Below the pieces are notes generated by a model. It was not told where the DNA came from, made no database searches, and saw nothing but the letters and a program-made list of their open reading frames with translations. A program made the translations under genes and the position numbers. This document shows, piece after piece, positions 12,901-24,211 of a DNA stretch of 64,000 bases (positions within the stretch are counted from its first letter, which is position 1; each line of letters opens with the position of its first letter). The stretch comes from Rhea pennata (Eukaryota > Chordata > Aves > Rheiformes > Rheidae), in NCBI RefSeq assembly GCF_028389875.1, contig NC_084672.1, forward strand, positions 3,695,501 through 3,759,500, written 5' to 3'.

Positions 12901-15900
12901 ACATTACTGCTTATTTCATTTAACACTGAGTAGATGAACGTGACCAGAGAACTCAAAAAATGTATATTAGTAGGAGGGTAAAAACCTAGCAGAAAAAATC
13001 CTGCTGACATTACCAAGCTCTTTGAAGGCACCAGCATGCCACATAGCCGGTGCGGTTACTAGCACCGACATGAAAGTTTGCTGTGGTCAGGATGTAGGTG
13101 GCTTGGCAGCGCTCTGATGGGAGACGAGCACAAGACTCCTGCAACGCTCCGCATGCTTGGGGAACGGCTCTGTGCCCGGCAGAGCTAGTGGCTCTGTGTC
13201 ACCCTCCTTGTCCACGCCATCCTTCCTGCCTCTTGGATGGGGAACTTTCTTCTGATCCCATGTCCTCCACTTCCTAAGAGCAGCCACGGGCTGTGACGGA
13301 GCTGGGGGACAAGAAGGACGTGGCAGGTTAGACAGCTGTGGCTGTGCCATGACATCGTCTCGGCTTTCAGCTGTGCTGCTCCTCCCCGGGGAGGCTTTGG
13401 GGATTACCACCTGGCCAGGGAGACCGAAGGCAGTACGGATGGGGACGTGCAGGACCCTGCCACCCAGGGACACTGGCTGTCTTCACAGGCAATGGCTCCT
13501 TCATCTCAAAGACAGAAACTTCTCAAGTTACCCTTTGTGGGGAAGGCAGGGGAGAGAGCAGCCAAAGAAGAAAAAAGCCTATGTCTGAGGCAAAGTAAAA
13601 GCTTCAGAGTTCAGGGAGTGCCAGCATGGGGCTTCTGTCTATGGTTCACCCTTGGCAAGTGGCCAGCCCCTCTCTCTGCACCCGTTTGGGTCACAAAGAG
13701 ATCTTTTATATCCATCCTGCACGACTGAGATAACGAAGGGGCTGACCCTGCTGCAGCCCCGCAGGTCCCTCGACCTCCTGCGACCCGGCGGAGGCTCAGC
13801 TTCAGCCAGCATCCGGGTTGCTCCCAGAGCCCTGCCCCTACAAACAGTGCTCAGGCACGTGTTCTAGACAAGCTCCTGCTCGATTTGGTCTCTAGCATCC
13901 CAAGGAAGTTAAAGCAAATCGTTTTATGTTGCACTAAGATGCAAAGGTTGAGTTCAGCTCAGTGGGCTCGCCTCCCACCGGAGCACAGCTCACCGTCCTG
14001 CGCTCTGCGGCCGCTCTATGGAGATGTGACTGGGGAATGGGGAGTTCCCTTCTGGCCTTCTTTCTCTTTCCTTCTACAGATTTGAAGGCTTGTTTTCTGA
14101 ATTGCTTTTCTACTTACTGTATGGGGCAATCAGTAAGGCTCTGAAAATACTGGTATGGTTTTCACTCACAATCTAATTCAGAAAAACAATTCCATTAACT
14201 ATTCATGGGGCAGACACTTAAACAAGTATGTGTCTTTAAGTGTTCCACTTGTTTGGCCATTCCGAAGAAAATTACTAAATACCTTTATATATTAATACAT
14301 GTGCTTAACCAAAGAATCATAAAAACAATTAGGTAGAGGAAAAAAGAGTTTTTCCACAAGAAATTGTCATTGTTGTTGAAAACAACAGCAAGCCTTCAGC
14401 CTTTCAAGGGTTTTCTGGCAAACCTACAGTTTCTTGGATGAAGAGTTGATAAAAAAAAGAAACATGACCCACAGAAATTTTTATTTAGCTGGAAGTAAAA
14501 TTTCCAATAAGAAAAGACCTGTTCACTGATATGCATTAATGGCTTTGACCCTCCGTTCCCTACGAAATGTCTAGACTGCCTCAAATAATACTTTTCTTCT
14601 CCATCTGAGGATCGCAAAGCATTTTAATAAATTACACTTGGGTATAAATTGCTCTCACTTTACCAATGGAGAAATGCAGATATTAACTACACGACTGAGG
14701 AAGCCAAATACTGAGTAGATCCCCTGGTCTCTAGTAGAATCTTTGCCTAGTAGATTTTCTTCTCTGTCAAGTGATACACATTTTAAAAATCTCTAACCAC
14801 TAGCTGCACTGTTTAGGAAAAAACACACTATTCGTAAAAACTGATGCTCTCTAATGCATGGAGTGAGGATATTGATCTGTTTAGCCTTTCTTCATAGGAT
14901 TGCCTGTTTTTCAGATGTCCTCTGTAGTTCTGCAGGCTTAATTTTTATTTTGGCGAGAATATGCACATTCCACTGAAAGACCATTATAAAATAACTTGCC
15001 TGTTTGTTTCTTTGTAGGTCTGCACACAACATGCCTATCACAGGTTTCTGAACAGCTTCCTTGTATCTGAACACCACAGAACTGTAAGTGTCTGTGCAGC
15101 TGCGTCTTTTCCTGACATTTGGGTATGTAACACCTACATCATGCAGATTTCACTGAGTCCTAGCTTACTTACATGAGGGTACAGGCTTTGTAGAGGGAGC
15201 CACAGCCAATAACAAGAAATACACCTAACTTCATAGCCCATCAGCTGAAGGAAACCTGAAGCACGGTAAGGTACCTGGACTTTCATCCACCATCTGTTCC
15301 AAGTAATACAACAGCCATTTGCAATTTGTCTTCAGGAGGTAGCTACACTTTAAAACAAACCAAAAGCCTGACTAACAGATGCAATGTGGGGAGCCTGCAT
15401 TTAAGCAAAGCAGAAGCACAATCCAGGAGATTATTATTGATGATGCTAAAATACAGCATTTGTGCTATGCTCAAGCACAACTTTGCAGTGACACAGTCAT
15501 ACATGATTGCCTGCATCTTTCATGGGCCTTCTCACCTCTTATTTTGCACTATAGACTTCAGCTTACAAGCCAACTTTGTGCAATTGCATAAACAAGTGTG
15601 ACAAGCATGCCTGCATATAAAACATCTCTAAAGGCAATATTAACACCTCTTCATGAAGGGCTCGACTACGTGAGGGACTGATAAAAGGACAATGTGTCCA
15701 AGTCACTAGCTCAGTTCCTGGAAATCTGATGGGCTCACTGCAGTTGTAATAGTCAGCCTGTAAACCTGCCCTTGCACATGGAGGCTCACCACCCATTTAA
15801 CCCTGCTAGGTCTGGCTTAGGATACATGCAGAAGGACACTCATATTTCTGTTGCCTAGCTCTTTCTTGAAGATAAATACAGTAATAAACATGAACTGCTT

Positions 15901-18900
15901 CACTTCAGTGGTAATGGGACCCCTCCTGAGTGCAGAAAATTACCATTTCCTTTAGATTTCCTGCAGTAAGTCTACACAATCAGAGGCTATCCTATCGTGC
16001 TACCAGATAATTTTGTAGCAATTTCCTTTCCTAAGATATTTGACTTCACTGTAAGCCAGTTCCATAGCCTATAGATATTAACATGAGCCCTTATTTACAA
16101 TAATGGGACCTTGTAGCTATGCTAGCTTACAGATGCAATTTATTACAGGATGTTACCACAATCTGCAGGCTATGAGAAAACATTATGCCTGGTTGTTACA
16201 AATGCCATTTTCCTTGTTGAGCTAATAAAATAACCCTTTAAGTGATTGGGATTTTTCCTTCTTCTGAATGTCTGTGAAGATTAATCTTACTTTAAAAGCT
16301 GCCTTTCCCCTTGTGGTAATGAAAACCTCCATATATCTTGTTTTTAAAGGCATGCCCTTAAAAAAACCTATGCCTTGTTTACAGATTTGAATCTTTTGAG
16401 CTTGTGGAGGTTCAGGTGGTCAATAGGTGTCCAGGGCGCTTGAAAGCAATCTGCAAAGAGTCAACAGTTTGCAAGAGCAGGCTGTATCTCTCTGCTCTGA
16501 AATCACCACCACCACCTTGCCTGTCTTCCAAGCTACCATCATCACCTGACTCTGACTTGTCATTTCATTATTTTTGCACCCTTCATGACATTTCAAAACC
16601 AAGAACTAACTCCTCCAGAAAAGTTTGGGATCTGGGGAGAGCGGAAGGCCTCAGAAGTATGAGAGGAAGCAATACTGTTTAACCTACATTGTTTATAAAA
16701 AATCTTCTATATTAGGCAATGCAATGTCTTTAAAAAAAAAGAGAACCAAACTCATTTGTCAGTCCTGTTGTTCCTGAAACCATCGTAGCAATGCAACTGC
16801 TGAAATATTTCCTCATTCTTGTTCCCTTGATAAATGGTTTTGTTTTCGTATCATTCTCTTGTCCACAAATGACCCAGATCCCCTTGCATTAGACACCACA
16901 CAGGCCCATGGTCCCTGTGTAGATGCACAGTGAAAAGTGCTCCTTCATCCTAACACTTCTCTTAACTCATGCACATCCTTCAGCCCAGAGGTTCCTTCTA
17001 GCTACCGTGTACCAGCAGGGCTTAGGCTTACCTGCTGTCTCAAATCCCTCTTGGTTGCAGCCTGTGTGGTTTGCACTATAATTGCTTTCTTCAGGGGCTT
17101 CTGGGACTGACTCCGCTTTTGCAGAAGCCGCATTTAACCCTGGGACTGAGAGGCAGCTTCAGGAAGTACTCACTGGGGCAAACAGTCTCGCTGCAGCCAC
17201 GCAGGACTGGCCCTGCACTTTTCATTCTTCTTGCGTGAAGACACAAGACAGATTTGGCTTGGCTCTTATTTCCCATTTGATTGAAAACAGCTCTAAATGA
17301 GGCTGTGAACTTAAGGCATGCAATTTATCCAGGGAAGTCAAGGACAAGGCTCCCAGGGGTCCTTCGCTCAGTACTGGCTTGCTCAAGCAAGGGGAAGAGA
17401 CAAGCCAAATCCAAACTCTGTCCCCGTTTAAGGAGGAGAGCAAGCACTCACAATCCCATCCTGTCCCCATCAATGGGTAAATGAAACCCTGAAAAGTCTG
17501 ACTAGCAGCAGTTCGAGCTATTTGAGGGGTGCCAAACAGCTGCAAGGTTGTCTGTTGTACTCTCCAGCAGCAGGTGGGCAGTCAGTCTGTTACAAAGCAG
17601 TTTTATCCTTTAAACGCCAAAAACTAATAGCACATATCCTGCCTCCTCCCAAAGTTTTACTCTGCTGCTTTCTCACAGGACATCCTGCCCTTATTCTTTT
17701 TTGGCAATGGCACTGTCAAAATATTTACTGGCTAAAATATTTGATATATAATATATTCTGAAAGGCAGTAGCTGTCTCCTCTTCATAGCATTTAACCTTC
17801 CTGGAGATATCTGGAGAAGCCCATTGGAAAGGAATGGGCTGTAGGAAAGAGTGAAAAACCCAGGAATGTGTGTTGCCAAGGCCTGATCCTGCTTCTTTTT
17901 TGAAGACATGATAGTTGTGACCATACCTCATCTTCGTAGACCACTAGCTGTGTTTTGCGTAGCTGGATGTAACGATCCTTCCACAATCCCAAGAGTCCCC
18001 CACTGCTTTTCTTAATCCAGCCAAATTTCTCTGCGGTTGGAGCAGGTTTTGGTTTCTCAGCGACATCCTCCTTTGTATCCTGCAAGGACACCAGGAAAAG
18101 TAGAAGGGAGAAGGCATTACATTTAATGTAAGGAAGTACATTAAAAGCACTTTCCATCCAGTTAGTGAAGGTCTTCAGGAAACCTCCCCAGGGAATAAGT
18201 CAGCACCCCCCACAAACGTCCTTCCCCAAGCTGACCAGATCACTAGGGGAAAAACGTGAGACCAGACTGCCTATTTTCCAGGGAAAACTTCAGCAAGGGA
18301 GAGGAAAATTCAGCCAGGTCCCTCCCCAGAGCCAGACCTTTGGGACAGGGGTTGGGGAATGGTCATGGACCCTGGCCGACCCAAAGGGACTCAGGACAGC
18401 AGTGAGTCCACTCTGTTCCTTTGCTCCCAGTGGGTCTCTGCTTCTCCCTCTGTGAAGGTACTCCAAAGGCTCCTAGAAGACCAGCACCCTTCTCAGCTTT
18501 GCTCCTCGAGGTTTCCGACAAACCCTGAGTCTCCAAAAGGATGGATCTTGCTACCACTAGAGTTAGTGGCACCACTCATATTTTGGCCTGTGGTAGCTTC
18601 TGCAAGTTCCTCTAGGTTTCGCTTTACACCCAGAGCTCAGCCACTCCTGCCTTGCATAGGCACAAACACTACAGCCCGCGCTCTCCACACACACACAGCT
18701 GCTTTGCTCTTCTCCTGTCCTCAGTTACGATGGCACTGCAAGACTCTCACAGCTGACACAGTTTTGCCCCAAAGCCGTTGCCCTGGGCACCTGTACAGCG
18801 CAAGGGCCCGCAGTTTGTCACAGTAGCAGTAGCAGTTTATCACAGCATTGCTACCGCATTCTGGCCCTGGCAGTGGTCCTGCACACAGGCTCCTCTGTGG

Positions 18901-21900
18901 TTTGCAGGTAGTGGAAAACACTGCCAGAGAAGGCAGCACCAAGACTGCTTTTTGTCCAAGCTATTTTACAGCTCTCCTGCCGGGGTCAGTGCCAGGCCTG
19001 GGCTGGTTCACCATGGCCCAAGAAACCACCTGTCTCCTCGGCTTCATGGTGCCCCTGCCCTGGAGCACGCCCTGCCTCCGTCTTGTAGCTATTCCCCATG
19101 CATATGATGCAAACTGCAAGGAGTGAATGTCCTGCCCAGCGCTGGCTGCATGGCTTTACTCTGCTTCAGCCAAAGAGATGCTGATGGTGTTCGCATTTTC
19201 TAGCATTCACACTGCTCTGTGGCCTGAGTTTAGTTCCTCACTTTGCAATGTGCTGCTGGGCAAGGAGACAGAAACTGCTGGTTGTGAGCGTGGAGAAGAG
19301 TGGTACCGACTGCTCAGGCCCCGCAGCCCTGGAGCACGGTGTGATGTTCCTGACTGCTGATTTTTCTTCCACAGACCATCTGCAAGAAGTGCAGGGAGAC
19401 CTGAATGTCCCCAGCGCTCTGCATTTTGAGCCTGCTGGCTTTCCAGGCCTGATTAAAATGGGCGAGTATGACTTTCCTGCTTTAAAAAATACTCAGAACT
19501 ATCCATCGTCGATGGCCTCCTCAAAGGGGCAAAGGAAACCTAACACGGGGGCAGTGGGGCCCTCAGCCCTGTTAGCTGACTGACTTCACCACAAGACTCA
19601 GTTAAATCGGAAAGGTTTCCTCCCCTCTGGAGCTCTGGAAGAAGTGTTTGCCAAAGCAGGCTGCCCCGTCCGCCTCCTTCAGAGCTCCCTGCGGCTGGCG
19701 GGCCGGCCCCATGTAAGCCTCCTTTCCTGGGCCTGCGCGCAGGGAATCCCTCGCTGCCTCCAGCTCAGCCAAATCTCCTTACAAAAACACCTCACCGAGC
19801 TTGTGACTCTTAAGAGGAGGCTGACCCCAAATCCTCCAGCGCCTTGCAGGGAGTTGCACCGTTATCCCAGCCTTGGTTTCTTCCACGTCCCCTTGGGACA
19901 CAGCACTTGTGTTTGTCTGCAACAGCGGTAATCCCGCTGCGGAAACGCAGCGCATCATCAGTGAATGAGGATGCACGGCAAAGACGGGACCCCCTTGTCC
20001 CCCAGTGGTCCTTGCCAGCTGCTGGATGTAACCTTTCCTCGCAGGAGAAAAACAAACAGACTGAAAGAGGGTAGCTGTGTCTCCCAGCATGTTTCTTAAT
20101 GCAAGGAAATCCAAGGTGCAGCAAAAGGAGTTGACGCTGGACACTCCCATGGCCAGAAGGGAGCAGGGATGGAGCAAGGGTGTGCGGACGAGTGCCAGAA
20201 GCTCCGCACCAGCACTCTGGCAGGGGAAAGCCTTGCTAACACATTTGTTTTCATGCACCAGACCCCTAACGAACACACCCTTGGACAGCAGCTGCCATTT
20301 GGGCGAGCTGTTACTCTGAAGGGGAAATTTGCACCAGAGAGGGAAACAGATTAAACGCGCTGTGTACCGGCACTTATTCCGTTCTCCACTAAGGTTTTCA
20401 AAGGCTTGACTTTTGCACGGTGGATCAGGTGCGGATGGAGAAAAAGAAATGCAAGCAATTGCGTGTTACCCAGCGTAAATCATACGGAAATCTGCTTGGC
20501 GCGCTGTGTAGAGGTTGCTTCAGTTGTACTGCACTGGGCTTAAAAAGGCCACAATACAGGATGACAAAACATGAAACAGTTTTCCGGGAAATGAGGGGTA
20601 CTGTCTTTTTTTTAACTTGACTTTTTAGGTTGCCAGGAAGTTGAACTCAGTTGTGATCTTCTATTTCTGCAAACATCAACTGCTGCACAAATATAGACCT
20701 GTTGATTTCCTGATTGAGCACCCTTTTGATGTCATTTTTAGATAATTGGGCACTGACTTTAATCTCACTCTGAGCAGTTTTGCATGGTTGTAGCTGTACA
20801 AAGAGTTTAGTACAGTGGCTCGAGACCAACAGCTGCCAAGCCTGTTATTCCCAAGTGCTTTTACTGCTTAGGATGGTTTTAGGGGAGGTTCTTTTGTTTT
20901 TTCTTTTTTTTTTTTTGCTTTGCAGATTAATTTTTACTGTTCTTTTTCCTCACCTCGCAGATGGCAGAAAGGCTATCAGGAAACACATAGCAAAAGTCTA
21001 TCTGTGACCCTTTACTTTGCCCTGCAGAGTGAAAACTCTCTCATCTGCTGTGGTTTTAAAATAAAAGCACTCGCTGCGAAGACACAGCAGTTTACTTCTT
21101 AAAAACCGACCTGCCCTATCAACCGTTTTTGTCTGAGTTTATTCTCACGCCTGCACTTGTGCTGGGAGAGGCAGAGCTGCAAAGTTTCACCTAGGCCCAT
21201 CGGGCAGCCCGTGCTTGTGCGATGCTCCCACTGCCTTTGCCTGCGTGCTCGAACGCTTCGGGCCCAGAGAGCGCAGCTCTTCTCCGAAACATTGCAAAAC
21301 TTCCTGCTCTGTTGAACGTCTCTGCCTGCGCTGGGAGCCAGCACACAGGGGAGAAGCCAGGCCTGGCTCCCCCTAGCATCCACGCCGCCTTCCCGCCTGC
21401 GCCAGCATCCCGGGCCTTTGCGGGAGCATCCGCAGAGGGGCTGAGTGGGAATCCCAAAGCCTCGTCCTCCCCGCTAAGCTGCCCTGGGCAGCCGAAGCAC
21501 GTGGCTCTCCCCACTTCGAGAGAGACTCCCCATGCCAAATATCGGCAGGAAAAGGATGTAAAACCTGCCGCTGCTGCATGTGCGCAGGGTGCCGCTGCGG
21601 GGACGGGGACTTGCGCGCTGCCACCGCAGGCCTTTCCGCCCGGCCCTGTCCCTCCCTGCCGCACTGCGAGCTCTTTGCAGCCTCCCAGACGAGGGAAGAG
21701 AAGATGAGGAGAAGATTGCTGGTCTCAGCAGATAAGACCAGCCCTGAGCAAAGCGCTCTGCCCCCCGCATTGCGCAGCAGTCACCTGAGCCTGGAGCCTG
21801 CTGGTCCCTGCTACAGGATAAATTTACAGGGCTCAGCGCTGCACTTGCCGGGTGCCAGGGGACTGTCAAAGTGCCCAGGCCAGGCGTGTGGGTTAGCTGC

Positions 21901-23799
21901 TTCTGTGGGGCACACACAGAGGCCACCGCGAGACACAGCACAGCCGCTGTAATCCCTTGCCCACAGGTTAAGGGCTTTAAACAAAAAAAAGCTGTGATGC
22001 AACCTGGACGCTTGTTCCTGCAAAAGCAAGAAGAGCCTTAGAAAGCACATCTGACATTTTTGTAGATTATCTTTATGGCCTGCTCATGCCACCCTCGCAA
22101 TGGCAATATTAACAAGGGAGGTTTGCCAGAGAAGGACGCCGGGAGATCAGGGCCTGGTGTCCACTCTGCTCGTGGCCTCCGATTCTGTGACTGAGGTTGG
22201 AGCATGGCACAAAGAGACAATTTGCTGTCGCTAATCTGGCTTTATGCAAGTATTCCTTCTGCTGGAGGCGAGATGTGCTCAGGTATCCCTTGGAGGACAT
22301 TCTTGGGCTCGACTCATTCCTGACACTGGTGTAAATCCATGAGAATAAACCCACTGGCATCATCCAAGTGAGCTGGGTAAATGAGGGAAGAACGGAGTTA
22401 TTCCGTCACTGGCTGAAGGCAGAGGCATCCGTCCCCAAAAACAATGCGGACGAGTCATTCTTGCAATTTAATCACGGCGACATTAGAAGTGAAACACGAG
22501 TTGCGCTCTTACAGCCTGGTTTACACTTACATTTTAAGTGCAGCAGGGATGTAAAATGAGAGGGTATGTGATTTATTTTTATTTAAAGATTAGGCCGTTA
22601 CTTCTACTGTCCCTTGCCCTCCTTTCGCTGTATTTTAAGGGCCCAGAAAACCACATACTTTTCATGTCTTCCAATAAAAAACACATGCACAAGACAGCTG
22701 CCACACAGCGGTGTTTTTACCGGTTACATGTACTGCACCGAAGTGTCAAACTCAGTTACAGTAATGTCGTTTAAAACAAGCAACTAGTGGAACCGGTGTA
22801 TCACATAAGCATCTATAGCAAGACACAGCGATGCACGCCACCCAGGAGACAACCTGCATTTTCACACCTCAGCTCCTTCTCTGCCTTTTTCCGTACGTTA
22901 TTTTGTTAAAATAATGTCATCACCTCCACTCCTCCCTGCCGTGCAGGAGCAAAGCCCCTCGCTGGCAACAAAATGCTCGGATCCACGCGAAACCCGCGGA
23001 ACATGCGGAGCTGCATGTGCCACCCCCCTCGAGAGCGGTCACCGGCGGAGCAACAAAAACTAATTTCTCATTAACGAAGAGCGAGCGGCTCTGGGAGCCC
23101 CTGGCCCTGGGAGGCAGCGGGAGCCACGCTGTGGGCATCCTCGCTGCGAGCCCCTGGGCCACCCCGAAGCCCCTTCGGCCAGCGGGCGCCCGGAGGGAGG
23201 ACGCCTGCTGGACGCGGATTCATTTCATGGATGCCGGCGGGTACTAACAACTTTTGCTCGCTGCTGACTTGGGCCGCCTTGCAGGCTCCCAACTCTCATC
23301 GCCTGTTTTAAGAAAGGTCTCGTTCTCGCCGTGCAATTTTGGGAGGCGAAGCATGGGGAGGGGGTGGCGGAGGTGAGCGGCAGCCACTGGAGCCCCGTTT
23401 CCCCACGCCGCAGTCTGCCCCGCCGGAGCTTCCTTTGGGCATGAGCAGCAAAACCTCGTTAGAGGAAAGGAAGAAGAAATAATTACGTGGCCAGATGACC
23501 GGAGAAAACGGCCTGTTTAACTTGCTGACCAGTTCGCGGCGTCTTAAGCGATCCGCAGAGAGCCGCGTCCGTGGGGCGCGGTGGCACCTCCGTGGGAACC
23601 TTTCTCGCAGGGCAGAGCCGCTCGCAGGCCGGCGGCAGCCGCTTCCCCGGGCGGGCTCGGCGGCTGCGCGCCGCGGCGGGGGCCCTCGCCCGGCCCCGCG
23701 CAAAGTTGAGATCCCCCCGGCGCGTCCCGGCCCCAGCCGCCCTCCTCCCGGCCTGGCCCGGCCCGGCCCGGCCCGGCCCGGCGGACTCACTTGCTCCAT
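1..23799 (-). CDS. PLEKHO2: PLEKHO2 gene, 5' five coding exons (partial, spliced)
   Basis: Five minus-strand exons (23791-23799, 17927-18079, 11399-11515, 3828-3932, 940-1038) join in phase 0 into 161 codons starting Met-Glu-Gln. The product begins with a short acidic/basic lead and then a complete pleckstrin homology domain (about residues 21-119), with the GWIKKSSGGLLG strand-loop at the start and the invariant PH tryptophan (W110, in EKESWIKAL) in the C-terminal helix. A basic tail follows (HVTRDRVR, GRRPPTR). From memory of human PLEKHO2 the match is close and nearly gap-free. PLEKHO1 is much more distant. Family knowledge: PLEKHO proteins are cytoplasmic/membrane adaptors, and PLEKHO2 has been linked to macrophage survival signalling. 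The long disordered C-terminal exon is not in the window; it must lie left of position 1. The promoter lies in the CpG island above 23.8 kb. Confidence 0.95.
319..357. repeat. TTC microsatellite and poly(T) tract
   Basis: Five or so TTC units run directly into about 24 consecutive T. It may be the A-rich tail of a minus-oriented retroposon, but no body is recognisable beside it. Confidence 0.8.
940..1038 (-). CDS. PLEKHO2: PLEKHO2 coding exon 5 (basic linker after PH domain)
   Basis: 99 bp, 33 codons, residues 129-161, phase 0; acceptor AG at 1039-1040, donor GTAAGT from 939. It encodes VKVDESLSLDHVTRDRVR, MTQGRRPPTR and SHLKE, matching the human segment after the PH domain (VKVDKS, HVTRDRVR, RRPPTR, HLKE). 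No further PLEKHO2 exon is seen between 1 and 939, so the long last exon is off the left edge. Confidence 0.95.
1039..3827 (-). other. PLEKHO2 intron 4
   Basis: 2.8 kb with ordinary GT/AG ends. It holds an 11-base G run near 1752 and an imperfect inverted repeat at 3424-3477. The open frames here show no domain or splice support. Confidence 0.9.
3424..3477. repeat. Imperfect inverted repeat, old palindromic element
   Basis: The left arm at 3424-3441 (CCAAATCCCACTAAATCC) pairs with the right arm at 3459-3477 (TGATTTCAGTGGGCTCTGG, reverse complement CCAGAGCCCACTGAAATCA) across a loop of about 17 bases. It resembles the GATCCAAAGCCCACTGAAGT-type palindromic repeat that I recall being widespread in reptile and bird genomes. 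Confidence 0.5.
3828..3932 (-). CDS. PLEKHO2: PLEKHO2 coding exon 4 (end of PH domain)
   Basis: 105 bp, 35 codons, residues 94-128, phase 0; acceptor ...TTACAG at 3933-3938, donor GTAAGA from 3827. It encodes VHDIKFQAPTSEEKESWIKA and then LNEGINRGKNKIFDE: the last PH strand and the amphipathic C-terminal helix with the family-wide tryptophan W110. The match to human PLEKHO2 as I recall it is nearly residue for residue. Confidence 0.97.
3933..11398 (-). other. PLEKHO2 intron 3
   Basis: 7.5 kb of average base composition with ordinary GT/AG ends. It holds a possible MIR-like remnant near 5250-5320 and a T run near 7030. A 168-codon minus-strand open frame at 5327-5833 has no recognisable domain. 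Confidence 0.85.
5245..5325 (-). repeat. Possible MIR-like SINE remnant
   Basis: The words CCTCACAAATTGCTTTTCAG, TTATCTCTCTC and ACAGATGGGGAGATGAG follow in the order of the reverse complement of the MIR 3' half (ctcacaa…, ttatctcc, acagatggggaaactgagg). The piece is short and diverged. Confidence 0.35.
11399..11515 (-). CDS. PLEKHO2: PLEKHO2 coding exon 3 (middle of PH domain)
   Basis: 117 bp, 39 codons, residues 55-93, phase 0; acceptor ...CTGCAG at 11516-11521, donor GTAGGA from 11398. It reads DEQKCIETVELESYDKCQ, then ELRALLKKKNRFILIRS and PGKK, which matches the human exon (…RSPGNK) in length and position. The donor was chosen for this: a stronger-looking GTAAGA lies 8 bases upstream (from 11406), but using it would leave the exon in phase 1 and break the frame with exon 4. 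Confidence 0.95.
11643..11686. repeat. Perfect 22-bp tandem duplication
   Basis: Two exact copies of a 22-base unit, starting AATCAGGCTGG and ending TCACTAA, lie end to end at 11643-11664 and 11665-11686. Confidence 0.95.
11840..12060 (-). repeat. MIR-like SINE remnant
   Basis: Successive words match the reverse complement of MIR: ATCTCAAAGCACT, GGTGTTATTCTGC, AGGGAAAATGGGACGGGC, then GTGGCAGAGCAGAGATAAGA. They are diverged but in the right order and spacing. Confidence 0.55.
14600..14730 (-). repeat. MIR-like SINE remnant
   Basis: ATCGCAAAGCATTTTAATAA, TATAAATTGCTCTCACTTTA, CCAATGGAGAAATGCAGA and CGACTGAGG follow MIR reverse-complement order (caaagcactttac, ttattatccccatttta, cagatggggaaa, ctgagg). 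Confidence 0.5.
17927..18079 (-). CDS. PLEKHO2: PLEKHO2 coding exon 2 (start of PH domain)
   Basis: 153 bp, 51 codons, phase 0 at both ends; acceptor ...TTGCAG at 18080-18085, donor GTATGG starting at 17926. It encodes residues 4-54: a lysine/proline-rich lead (AEKPKPAPTAEK) and the first PH strands (FGWIKKSSGGLLGLWKDRY, then QLVVYEDE). This is the most diagnostic exon: the KKSSGGLLG loop followed by WKDRY separates PLEKHO2 from PLEKHO1. The lysines in the first loop lie where phosphoinositide-binding residues sit in PH domains; lipid specificity is not readable. Confidence 0.97.
18080..23790 (-). other. PLEKHO2 intron 1
   Basis: 5.7 kb. GC content rises towards the right end, and CpG becomes frequent from about 21.2 kb. 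A GGCCC pentanucleotide run lies just inside the donor. No other gene is supported. Confidence 0.8.
23755..23782. repeat. GGCCC pentanucleotide run at PLEKHO2 donor
   Basis: About five perfect GGCCC units lie 3 bases inside the intron from the exon 1 donor GTGAGT. On the sense (minus) strand this is a GGGCC run, which may fold into G-quadruplex-like structure. Confidence 0.9.
23791..23799 (-). CDS. PLEKHO2: PLEKHO2 coding exon 1 (start codon, 3 codons)
   Basis: The minus strand reads ATG GAG CAA followed directly by the donor GTGAGT (23790-23785). The ATG sits in GCCATGG, a strong Kozak context with G at +4. The exon ends in phase 0 and joins exon 2 at GAT, giving Met-Glu-Gln-Asp-Thr-Lys. 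Human PLEKHO2 starts with a similar Met-Glu-Glu. The 5' UTR must lie above 23799, but its start cannot be placed from sequence alone. The assignment rests on the Kozak, donor and phase fit inside a CpG island, not on protein similarity, because only three residues are coded. Confidence 0.8.
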
Positions 23800-24211
23800 G
23801 GCGAGCCGGGCCAGTCCTGCCGGGCGCTCCTCGCCGCTGCCGCTCAGGGGCTCCGCCGTCGCCGGCGCGGCTCCGGGCGGGCGGACATGCCGAGCCGAGC
23901 CGAGCCGAGCCGAGCCGGGCCGGGCCCCGCGGCTCTCGCTCCGCACCAACTTCGCTGGGAGCAGCAGGAGCAGGAGCAGCAGCAGCGCTGGGTTTCCGGC
24001 GGCTCCGGCGCTGCGAGCGCGGCTCCGCTCCGAGGAGGCGGGGATGCCCCCTCCTCCGGCCCCGGCGCCGGCCCCGGCCCCGGCGCCCGCCCTGGCCCGG
24101 CCCCCGCCCGGCTCGGCCCGGCCCGGCTCGGCCCGGAGCCGCCGCCCCCTGGTGCGGAGCCGCGCCCGGCCGCCGGCTCGGCTGCGGCTGCGGAGGGGGC
24201 AGCATCCCCGG
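23800..24211 (-). promoter_or_regulatory. PLEKHO2: PLEKHO2 CpG-island promoter and 5' UTR region
   Basis: The stretch directly upstream of the PLEKHO2 ATG is extremely GC- and CpG-rich, with GGCGG and GGGCGG-type GC boxes and no TATA box that I can see. A GAGCC/GGGCC pentanucleotide array lies at 23891-23925 and a run of CAG-like units (AGCAGCAGGAGCAGGAGCAG) near 23958. It must contain the transcription start, probably dispersed as is usual for CpG islands. CpG richness extends down to about 23.0 kb inside intron 1. Confidence 0.7.

Larger units (their letters stand above)
11516..17926 (-). other. PLEKHO2 intron 2
   Basis: 6.4 kb. It contains a perfect 22-bp tandem duplication at 11643-11686, two MIR-like remnants (about 11840-12060 and 14600-14730) and a short CCACCACCACC run near 16506. 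I see no other gene. Confidence 0.85.

Noticed and set aside
940-23799. Identification as PLEKHO1 (CKIP-1)
   Set aside because: PLEKHO1 has a different PH start and loops; KKSSGGLLG.WKDRY and HVTRDRVR with RRPPTR are PLEKHO2 features.
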